Position numbers and translations under genes: made by a program | Shown here: one piece after another, positions 55,571-64,000 of the stretch | Numbering within the stretch: the stretch's first letter is position 1 | Layout: every line of letters begins with the position of its first letter | Source: Atrichornis clamosus | Lineage: Eukaryota > Chordata > Aves > Passeriformes > Menuridae | Assembly: GCA_013400975.1 (NCBI GenBank) | Contig: WBMZ01012071.1 | Location: 434,001 to 498,000, forward strand | Direction of reading: 5' to 3' | Length of the DNA stretch: 64,000 bases | Notes under the pieces: generated by a model | Database searches by the model: none | The model's input: only the letters and a program-made list of their open reading frames with translations | Told to the model about the DNA's origin: nothing

Positions 55571-55631
55571 TTATTTTTTTAATGCTGTCAGTCTAATAAA
55601 TTATTTTTTTTAATGTTGTCAGTCTAATAAC
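55571..55631 (+). repeat. 30-31 base tandem duplication
   Basis: Two adjacent copies of a unit of the form TTATTTTTTT-AATG(C/T)TGTCAGTCTAATAA. They lie at 55571-55600 and 55601-55631 and differ by one T in the homopolymer, one C/T change and the last base. The duplication is about 0.5 kb upstream of the ST6GALNAC5 CpG island. Confidence 0.9.
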
Positions 55632-56465
55632 TTTGTAAAAGATCAATCTTAAAATGGCTTGCTTAGAAGGGGCACATTATAAAGGTGGAATTTCCAGAGC
55701 AAAACATCTATGTAATTTGAGGTCTGATAAAAGTTTTCACAACTGAACTGTACACCATTAACACAAAGAAAGAATAAAAAACTTTAAAAGGCTGCTTGTG
55801 AGAGTGGGAAAATGTCCGCCTTCAGAAACCAGAGAGATGGCATGGGGAGCAAATCTATGAGATTTGCTTTAGAAGACTAAGAAAGCTTCTGTCAAAAGGG
55901 TTTGAAACCGGTTGTTAGAGCTTGGGAAAGATTGTGTGAGAGGGTATTGTCAGCGCCGCACAAGGAGTTGAGGGCGTCGATTTTTTGCTAACGTGAATTT
56001 AAAGTACTGCCTGATCGCTGCCAGCTCCAGGAAACCCAGGTAGCATTGGGAGAACGAGAAATTTTCCGCTAGGGAACAACACAAATAACGTAACGTGAGG
56101 GTCGTGCCCCGGTGCTACAAGCAGGACAGAGGCCTGGGCAGGAGCAGTGAGGGAGGGAAGGAGCTCCAGCCCCCGCTCGCTGGGGCCGGAGAGGCGCCGC
56201 CCGCCCGGTGCCCGCCCCGTGCCCGCGGCGATCCCGCCGCTGCCGCCCCCCCGCGCCGCGGGCTCGGCGGCGGAGCAGCGCCCGGGCGGAGGCAGAAGTT
56301 AACTTCCACCTGCCCTGAAGTCGCCGCTGCGCCGGCTGCAGGAGGCGGAGGCGGGGGCGGAGGCAGGCGGGGCAGCCGAGGACCCGGCTCTGGCAGGCTC
56401 CGAGGGTCCGGCCGAGTGTAATTCCCCCCTAATCCCCGCCACGGCGGCGCTTCCTTGGCCGAGCC

Positions 56466-56498
56466 ATGTCTGCGGCTTCCCCGCCATGCCGAGCCTAG
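56466..56498 (+). promoter_or_regulatory. Short upstream ORF in the ST6GALNAC5 5' leader
   Basis: An ATG in the context gagccATGt opens a 10-codon frame (MSAASPPCRA) ending in TAG at 56496-56498, 38 bases before the main start at 56537. It is out of frame with the main coding sequence and overlaps the in-frame upstream ATG at 56486. If transcribed, it could lower or tune initiation at the main start. Whether it is in the mRNA depends on the unknown transcription start. Confidence 0.5.
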
Positions 56499-56536
56499 CG
56501 GGGAGCGGGAGGACTGGCGGCCGGGAGGCGCACAAA

Positions 56537-56551
56537 ATGAAGACCCTGATG
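56537..56551 (+). CDS. ST6GALNAC5: ST6GALNAC5 coding exon 1 (start codon and 4 more codons)
   Basis: The exon encodes MKTLM and ends at a strong donor (ATG|GTAAGT, 56552-56557). Joined in phase 0 to exon 2 it gives MKTLMRHGLAVCLALTTM, which I recall as the N-terminus of human ST6GALNAC5. The start context is aaaATGa with A at -3. Another ATG at 56486 is in the same frame and would add 17 residues (MPSLAGSGRTGGREAHK); I chose 56537 because the mammalian protein starts there. The product is a type II Golgi membrane glycosyltransferase that transfers sialic acid in alpha-2,6 linkage to the GalNAc of GM1b, forming ganglioside GD1alpha; in mammals it is expressed mainly in brain. The gene call is confident; the choice of start is slightly less so. 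Confidence 0.9.
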
Positions 56552-57183
56552 GTAAGTGCATTGTTGGCACTGCTCATCCCGGCTCCGGCTGTGGGGAGGA
56601 GAGGCGCGGAGCGGGGCTGCCCCGGGCACCCTGCACACTCTCCAGCCTTCCCCGGGCTGCATCCCCGCGGCTCTCCGGGATCGCGCGAAGGTGACCAAAA
56701 CCTCGGCGGCGGCGGCCAAGAACTTTCCGCCTGCTTTCTTTTATTCGTGTTGCTCTTGGTTTGGGGATTTTATGTGTGTGCGTGTGCGTTTTCAGGAGCG
56801 TATAGAAAACCGATCTGCTTAAAGGACGAGGCTGGAGGTAGCTGGGCGAGGGGGAGCGCTACAGTCCCCAACACTCGTTAAAATGCACGAATGAGATGCC
56901 GAAGGGGGACGGCTGCACGGGCATGAGAGACGCGGGGTAGCCTGGCGCAAGGAGGGGAGAAAGGGGCAAGGAAGCCGGGCTGGGGGAGAAGGAGGGAGGC
57001 AGGGGAGTGGGCTGGCGAGGGGACAGGAGGAGGACGAAGGGGATTCCCCAATTTTCTCCTCTCACTTCTGCCGGGTGTCTGGCGGGTGAAACTTGCGGGT
57101 GCGCCGGCGGGGAAGCGGCGCGCCCCGCTGGGCCCCGCGGCGGGGGGAGCCCGCTGAGCCGGCTCTCTCTCTGCCCCCCGCAG
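56552..57183 (+). other. ST6GALNAC5: ST6GALNAC5 intron 1
   Basis: A phase-0 intron of 632 bases with donor GTAAGT and acceptor CTGCCCCCCGCAG preceded by a CT-rich tract (57163-57183). It is G+C-rich and part of the CpG island. The exon 1 frame stays open into the intron as far as a TAA at 56879-56881. Confidence 0.9.
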
Positions 57184-57405
57184 CGCCACGGGCTGGCCGT
57201 CTGCCTGGCGCTCACCACCATGTGCACCAGCTTGTTGCTCATGTACGGCGGCATCGGCATCGGCGGGGGCCACCCGGAGCCGCGGCGGCGGCAGCAGCAG
57301 GTGGCGGCGGTGCCCAGCCGCTCGCCGGAACGCGGCCAGCGCCACCCGGCTCTGCCCGTCGGGGCCGGCCTCCTGGAGGGCTACATCAGCGTCCTGGAGC
57401 ACAAG
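57184..57405 (+). CDS. ST6GALNAC5: ST6GALNAC5 coding exon 2 (membrane anchor and stem)
   Basis: This exon has 74 codons in phase 0 at both ends, between acceptor CCGCAG|CGC and donor AAG|GTGAGC. The protein begins RHGLAVCLALTTMCTSLLLM, nearly identical to the known family N-terminus: a short cytosolic tip followed by a single hydrophobic signal-anchor (about residues 8-26 of the whole protein), the type II Golgi topology of sialyltransferases. A glycine-rich turn (YGGIGIGGG) and a basic/Gln stem segment (EPRRRQQQ) follow, then a low-similarity stem. The exon ends in GLLEGYISVLEHK, matching the human GYLGVADHK just before the catalytic part begins. The human stem has a long poly-Gln tract where this sequence has only three Gln. 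Sialyl motifs L, S and VS are encoded by later exons outside the window, so the gene is partial because of the window edge. Nothing suggests it is broken. Confidence 0.92.
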
Positions 57406-60400
57406 GTGAGCCGCCGGCCGCGGGACCGCCCCTCCCTCCCGGCCCCGGGGCAGCCGGGACCCCGCGCTGTCCCGGCCTCCCTCGGGGGGCCCGACCCTGT
57501 CCCTGCCGAGCTCTCCCTCCTGCCCCCCGTGAGGTGCCCCTTCCCTCGGCGGGATCGCCGTGCCCTGCCTGCCTCGCTGTCGGGCTTGGCTTATGCGGCC
57601 TTCGGGTGCCGTCGCGCCTGCCCGAGGGCATGAATTGCCGGGGTCAGGAGCCGGGGTCCAGCCCGCGGCTGGGCATTTGTGCAGTGCTGCTTATCTTCTC
57701 CCTTGCGCAGTAGGAGAGGGCTGGTGAAGTGTTTTGTTTCTAGTGTAATATAGGTACAGTACAAATGTATGTTTATGGTGATATTAGTAAGGGTTAAAGA
57801 ATGAAGTTTATTTTATGGAAGACAAAGTCAATAGGCAGGTATTTATTCTTAGCTCATTTTGTCGTAGGAAAATAAAAAAAAAGTGTCCTGCAGAAATGAC
57901 CTTTTCATCACCCTTCTGGGAAGCAGAAGTTGTCAGCCATAGTTTCCATTCTAGAAATTGGGGGCACTTCTTTAATGGTGAACAAAATGATGTCCCTCCC
58001 CTTGACAGAGGAATTACCAGGCTGTATTGTCAGACTGTAATACTTGTTTACCAGAGATAGGCAGACTAAGCTTTGATAGCTCACAGGACAGATGTAGTGA
58101 CATAAAGTGAGCAAGGTGGCACATCCATGCTGAAGAGCTACTCGAGCTTCAGTAATTTTCTCAGAAGGCAGATTTCTCTACTTTTTGTGTAGTGTTCGGT
58201 TCGTTGCATTTACCCAGAAATTCCAAGGTCTACCTCTGCCAAAACCCCAGCTAATGTTTAGTACACACACTTTTTGCAGTAAAAATTTACTGTAAAAAAT
58301 AAGCAAGGGAAGCAAGGATTCTCAACTTTCTCATGTTTTCACATCCAGACTGAAAGCTTCCTGAAAGATATGTTGTCAAACAAGTTACTGGGCTCAGTTT
58401 AGAGGTACTGTGTGAAGACTAGTGACTTTGATATACAGAGATTTTTATTGTTCCTTCTGGCATAACTTTCTATGCAAGAGTTATCTGTAGGGCTCTTAAC
58501 ACAGAAAAATAGCACATGATGGTGCCTTGTAGGCTTTATTTGCTTTCTTACATGGTTCTCCTGAAAACTCTCAAATGTAATGTCTATAGAAAAAGCAAGT
58601 TTGGCCATAGGCTTCCTACTGTCTGAGGTATACTCTTGTAGTTCTTTTGTTCTTGAACATGACTGTAGTCATGTTCATAGATATATAGGTGTAGATATAT
58701 ACGCACCATTGTTTTTGTTAACAGCAGTAATTGAAAAGGCGTCTGTGGGTTTTTAGATAGATGTGTGAGTAGCCCTCTGACTGATAACTCCTTACGGTGG
58801 TTTCTCCAGACTCAAAAATGCCCCTCATTAACAGATCATACTTAGAATCACTCTTCTGTGTTTATTATTTTCCAGGGTAATTTTAATGTTTCCCGGTGCT
58901 TTGAAGAAAGATGATCCTCTGGCTTTTTAATATATTGTAATATGGCCCAAACCCCACAGATACTCCATTTCTGAATTTCATTTCACGCAGCTCATGCCTC
59001 ACAGTAATAATCTGCTGAAGGTTTAATAACTTTTCCACATAACTTCTGTGGGTCAAAAAGAATATTGTGCAATCCCTGCTGTGTTCCCAGCTTGCTTTGT
59101 CTTATTTTAATGCACATGAGATCATGCAGAGAGCTGTGCCACTGTGGTATACAGAGCAGTGAGTACACTGTATTACCATAAGGAGATGATGGGGGAGAAA
59201 AGGGCTTTGGCTCTTAATAATGTATTTGGTTTTGTAATTTAATTTATTAATCCATGTGTTTGACATGGATTTACAATGCCAGAATACATAGGTTTCATGT
59301 GTAATAAAAAATGGGGAATGCCAAAGATCCCAGGCATTCATGGTTTGGAAAAAGAAGGATGCAGGATTGGTGATGGTGAGAATAGGGAGAGAGATTGCAA
59401 GAACTGAGAAATGGTAAAACATTCAGAGAACTTGTGGTTTGGGTGGGACACTGGAAACTGCGGAGAAGACAGCTTGAATAGCAAGTGAAATGAGGGAGTT
59501 GGGGAAGTTCAAGGAATATGAAGAGAGCTGCAAGAAGAGAGCCAGATAAAATTCTGTGGCTGTGAGAAGGACATGATATTTGAAGTGACAGGGTGGTCTG
59601 CGAGAAGATGAAAAGTATGTGTTGTTTGAGGACAAAAGGCTTGCAGAGGCAAGGGAGGAACGACTTAAGCAATGGTATATGTGATTTTGATAGCACAGAG
59701 GTGATGGTGTGAAATGACAGTGTATGGTAGACTTTTCACAATACAGCTTCCTTAATTTCCCATATAGAATTTTGGAATTATCTATCAGATTGAATGACCT
59801 GAAGCTGAATGACCACTACACAAAATTCATCCTTGGTATGTGTTCATGCATGAATGACAAGTAACAGTAGACTGCATGTCTGGATCATTTCTGTCCTTTT
59901 TTCTGGATCCCATAGCTTGCTTTAATAGGAAAATCTCCTTTAATGTTCATGGTGTTGTACCCATTCTGGTGCATTTAATGAGAGTAAGTATACACACATG
60001 TGTGGAAGCTGTATGATAAGTACCAAAGTTATTGTTAATCCATAATCACAATGTGAGTATTGACACACAAGTTGTGTAAGTATGTGGTAGTATACTCGTT
60101 GTGGAATGTTATGTATTACAAATGCCTGTCGCTACTAGCAGTACAGATCATTTAGTGGTGCTGGATGATCATGTATGGAGACTATTTGCCAGAAAATCTG
60201 GGCACTTAGCAAAGTAACAATGATTTTGAAATATAGCCTGCAATATTGTAATTGCCAATTATTTTTCTCCTTTTATTTTATATTCACTAAGAATTGTAGT
60301 TTCTCATCTATCCTGTCAAGATAAGGAGGCAGTCTCTGAGCATACAGTAAAATATGTCATTTTTTTTTACTGGGTTGAAGAGTTTTTTTGCAGGAGTTTC

Positions 60401-62304
60401 TTGTCTTTGCCTTCATGGTTTCTGCAAGCCTGTTTTTCCATGAGCCAAGCACTGGAGATCAGAACCCATGTACTTAGGTTTAGTAGCCTTTCATAGTTTA
60501 GCAGCGCATACTTAATTTTTGTTGAGCTGAAGTCTTAAAACAAAAAAATTCAGAAATGCTGTGAACTCAGAGATCCAAGTGAATTCTTGTCATTTCGCCT
60601 CTGCGTGTCCCAGAGCAACAGCAGCTGACAGTCATTGTTAGGGATGTTTGAAATGAGTAAATAGTACCTCTTTTTGTTCCCAGTAGCCAGATGTTGTATT
60701 CTAAAAAAAATCTCGCATTTTGAACAGAAAATACGGTTTGCTGGTAGTTGCTATTGAGTGGTCAAGGGCTCAGACAAATTGAGTAAGTAGCAGCTTGCCT
60801 CCTGTTTTGAGGAGCTGTTGATTCCTACAGAGGCACACAGAGTGTAGCACTGCTGAGCTGCTGCATCTGCTCTGCAGTTAGAAAGGACAGGAGTCCTAGA
60901 CTGTCAGAGCGACATCTTTCATGAATTCTTTGAGTGTGATCCTGAAATTAAAGAGGTTTTGTCACTGGCATTGAGGGAAGCAGAATTATGCTCCTCTGTG
61001 GGGAGGCATGGGGATAAACCTTTGTTGATTTATCGTCGTGCTAGCAAGAAATTACAATGCTAATATTTTTAAAGCAATTACTGCATACAAATAAGAGACT
61101 GTTAATGAAAGTAGGAAACGTAGCACTATTCCAGAACTTACAAGAAATAAATATTTAACCATTATATTACTATTCTGAAATGAACGCGAGAACATGTCTC
61201 TGGATAGTTAAAAAGCTTTTTACCCAGTATTGACTCAACAGTTGGTACTACAAATAAAATATGAGTTTGTCACGTATGTAATTGAGTAATATTTCAAGCC
61301 ATCAAGGATTTTGTTTCTTAGAAAATTCTAAAAAACCCCCAAATCAATCCTGCATTCAAAATACATGATTTATTAGAACCACTTTTAAATATCTTAAGAG
61401 CACATTAAGATCAACATGGTAATTTAAGTGGTCGCAATGATTTCTTAATTTATGATAATATGAATTATCATATGCAAAGACATTTTTGTGATCCCTTTAA
61501 ATTAATGCAGATCAGAGAATAGTGTAGTTAATGAAGTGTTTGAGAAAGAGTCATTCTGCAAATAGTGCTGCTATAGCTCCTTAATCTCTGAGTTGCAAAA
61601 AGTTGCTCTTGGGTGAAACTATTTTTTTCAGGATAGTAAACTTCGTGCACTTCAAATCAGGTGGGAATCTTGCTATGTTTTATATTTAGTAAGCATTAAA
61701 AGACTTTGGAATTTGAATTTTTACCTCATTAAACTATTGACAGTTTGAGGCTAAATAGTTTTAGGGGTCTTCACTTAACCAACCTTCATAACTAAATGTA
61801 GAGATGAGAAGGAATTAAATTTTTTGGGGGGTTTTAGTGTCTTTTAAATGAATTGATCACGGAACCATAATGTATCTTAGAGCAAAACAGCTTGTCTTGC
61901 CTGAGGTGGGATCAAGCCCACTGAGTTAAGTGAACTGCGCACCATGATTTCATTCCATGTTCCAATTTGCCCCTGAAATTCTTACCTGCGAAGGCAGGAA
62001 CACAAACTTTATTATGTAATTAAGTATTTGATGAAGTTTTTATTATGTGAGAGATCCACAAGGGGGAGACTTTATTCTAGAATAACCTTATTGGGGACAC
62101 TTCCATCTGTCAGAGACCTAAGCAAGGTGGGAGTCCAAATAGCCCTTTGCTCAGTGTTTTGATGGCTTCCTGGCTTTTTTTAAATTTTTAGGTACCACAG
62201 TTTTTTGCCACTGATAAGCTGTAGGTTTATTTAAATCCTTAGAAAGTTGGCATCTTAAAAAAAAAAACCCTCACTGTGACAACCAGGGAATGTAACTGAA
62301 TATT

Positions 62305-62316
62305 CACACACACACA
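62305..62316 (+). repeat. (CA)n microsatellite, short
   Basis: Six CA units inside intron 2 of ST6GALNAC5. Confidence 0.85.
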
Positions 62317-63390
62317 GCAGAGACAACTGATTTACCCAACCTTTGAATAATGACTGTCCTGTGCTTTACAATTTTCTACCTTTGAGCTACTGCAGTAGTG
62401 TGCTTTTTCAGCCTAACATTCATTTTGATGACCCTTGTCTAAAACTTTTAGCAGTTTCTGTGCACACACGCAGTGCAATACAGAGCACACAGCAATGACA
62501 GCAAATGATGGTACCTTTTCTGTTTTCCAGGTTGCTTGGCATCTCTGCAAAGAACCAGTAGTTCTAGCCTGGCACTGCTCCTACTTTGAATATCTTCAAA
62601 TATTTTTAAATGTTTACATAGAGGTGTCAGTTGATGTGCAGTTTATACATTTATTTTATGAAAAAAGTCATATTCTGTAGTTGGACACATCTCTTGTAGA
62701 ATTCTGACTCCAGTGTGTGCTTGAGAGAGAACAGAAGTGTTAGCTCTCAGGATAATAAAAACCAGTCATATTTTACAGTTATCAGTATTGCCTAATTCTT
62801 TCTGAAACAAGTGCTGTTAAAGATGAAATCTAACTGGTAGGGGTAGTGAGTCCAGGCAGAGGTCAGGATCTGTTGCTTAAAAAATTGTCTCCAAAGAGGA
62901 AAGGTACTATTAAATATTGAGATGTCCCTGAAAACAGAAGCATGTTTGGTATTCATGTAGTGCATGGTGGTGTAAATGTTCATTAATGCAACATGATGCA
63001 TGAAGACCTACCCAGCCACAAACTAGCCTTGTTCTGATCATTTCCTGGTGATTGAGAAGATAAAGGAGAGAAAATCATTGTCATAATACTGAAAACAAGA
63101 TAAGGGACTGGACTTTATACCAGGTGAAGATCTTGCCCTGTGTAATTAGTGACATTTTGTGATGCGGCTTTATTGTTTCATAAAAACTGAAGCAAAAAGA
63201 TTATTTCAGAGACTGTGTCACAAGATGTTGATGATTGATTTCAGTACAAACATGTATAGTAGGTAGTCAGGTCAAGACAGTTGATGTGAAAGTATGTTTT
63301 AATTTTCTTGCATTGTAAAAAAAGTCACATCTCACAGCAATATCTGGTCATAATATGTTATCTTATTTTTACAACTGACCAAGACAAAGT

Positions 63391-63443
63391 GGTTTTTTTT
63401 CTTGTTGTGTGGGGGGAGTTTTTTGTGGTTTTTTTTTTTTTCC
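63391..63443 (+). repeat. T/G-rich low-complexity tract
   Basis: About 50 bases made almost wholly of T and G, including a run of six G, ending in a long T run. Such tracts recur through the window (for example 1228-1262) and are common in avian introns and intergenic DNA. No function is suggested by the sequence. Confidence 0.8.
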
Positions 63444-64000
63444 TTTGTAGAAGAAAAATTGCAAAAGCATGAAGATGTTTTTGTTCATTTCTGCACTGTT
63501 GTTGTTTGACTGATTCTGGATTATAGCCTTTATCCTGATTTGTGAAAAGTGAAGAATGAGGAAATATGCTCTTTCCCATTTTATGACTGTCATACACATA
63601 ATATTTTAATAAGTGGGTGCTCTGTGTTTCCCTTGTCTGCTTACCTGTCTTCTTCTGTGCACATGCAAAATTCTTAGTTCAATGGATATGCAAAATACTT
63701 CCAGGCAGGGAATTGGTGACAATTTGTCTGCTGGTGAGATTTGTTTGTCTCTTATGCAAAACCCCTTAATTTTTTTTCACTTCACTTTTGGCATTAATTT
63801 CAATGACCACATTTGTATTTTTAGTTGAAGTATATTATATTTGATAACCATTCAAATCTGCCATATTGTGCACTTCTTTTTCACATGATCTTTCACTGTG
63901 AACATTTTAGGCTATTCTCATCTTCCTGCGAAGACAAAGTGTCCTTTTGAAGGTTTTTAATCCTTAGTGGAAGCAAGTCTGAACTAAATGAGATTTTCAC

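Larger units (their letters stand above)
56095..57720 (+). promoter_or_regulatory. ST6GALNAC5: ST6GALNAC5 CpG-island promoter region
   Basis: CpG-dense, strongly G+C-rich DNA begins near 56095 and continues through the presumed 5' UTR, exon 1, intron 1, exon 2 and the first 300 bases of intron 2. GC boxes are visible (CCGCCCC at 56212-56218, GGGGGCGG at 56353-56360). No TATA box stands at a convincing distance, which fits a dispersed CpG-type promoter. The transcription start cannot be fixed from sequence; it should lie upstream of 56466. Confidence 0.8.
57406..64000 (+). other. ST6GALNAC5: ST6GALNAC5 intron 2 (start; continues beyond the window)
   Basis: The intron begins with donor GTGAGC and runs past the right edge. 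The first 300 bases belong to the CpG island; the rest is A+T-rich. No further ST6GALNAC5 exon is recognisable: the next expected block (KPLKMHCRDC in the human protein) is not found. Contents noted are an 11-base inverted repeat at 58654-58677, a purine-rich + strand stretch at about 59330-59680, a CA run at 62305-62316 and a T/G-rich run at 63391-63443. Open frames of up to 133 codons (59295-59696, -) come from strand bias and show no domain. Confidence 0.8.

Noticed and set aside
1..56000. Expected neighbour ST6GALNAC3 (its C-terminal exon)
   Set aside because: None of the translated open frames shows the family's C-terminal sialyl-motif region, so the neighbour probably lies beyond the left edge.
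56859..57402. - strand open frames of 133 and 174 codons opposite ST6GALNAC5 exon 2
   Set aside because: They are antisense shadows of a confidently identified exon in a CpG island and have no splice or start context of their own.
57007..57713. Unspliced + strand open frames of about 207 codons through exon 2
   Set aside because: They read intron sequence on both sides of exon 2. The splice sites and family N-terminus show that only 57184-57405 is coding.
59295..59696. 133-codon - strand frame, Ser/Pro/Leu-rich
   Set aside because: It is explained by purine bias of the + strand inside an intron; two other frames are open over the same bases.
61451..61472. 9-base inverted repeat TATGATAAT/ATTATCATA
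   Set aside because: Short and A+T-only apart from two bases; such arms are frequent by chance in this composition.

Overview
The window is vertebrate nuclear DNA. It is mostly A+T-rich non-coding sequence, with two CpG-rich islands and a spliced gene using GT-AG introns. The old LINE debris is mainly of the CR1/L3 type, recognisable repeats are sparse, and there are many short T/G-rich runs. Together these suggest a sauropsid, most likely a bird. That assignment is an inference: a crocodilian or turtle is not formally excluded, and the species cannot be named.

One protein-coding gene can be supported. At the right end, on the + strand, are the first two coding exons of ST6GALNAC5, the GD1alpha-synthesising alpha-2,6-sialyltransferase V. 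Exon 1 carries the start and five codons (56537-56551). After a 632-base intron, exon 2 carries 74 codons (57184-57405) encoding the cytosolic tip, the Golgi membrane anchor and most of the stem. A CpG island of about 1.6 kb (about 56095-57720) covers promoter, 5' UTR, both exons and intron 1. Intron 2 runs off the right edge, so the catalytic domain with its sialyl motifs lies outside the window.

The 56 kb to the left contain no coding gene that I can recognise; in human the upstream neighbour is ST6GALNAC3, and no trace of its C-terminal exon was found here. This intergenic part holds: a decayed CR1/L3-clade LINE on the - strand (about 480-3110) with readable reverse-transcriptase and endonuclease motifs; an orphan CpG island (about 5420-6035) with no assigned gene; a CR1 3' fragment on the - strand (about 32980-33340); a fossil reverse transcriptase of the L1/Tx1 clade on the - strand (about 46230-46960), unusual if the host is a bird; a few weaker repeat remnants, small tandem duplications and homopolymer runs; and several stretches whose motif content would suit conserved regulatory DNA but which cannot be tested from one sequence.

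I see no convincing new biological system. The most worthwhile leads are the orphan CpG island, the L1/Tx1 fossil, and three features of the ST6GALNAC5 5' end: an in-frame upstream ATG, a short uORF overlapping it, and an intron 1 whose retention would turn the membrane-anchor start into a signal-peptide-like start.
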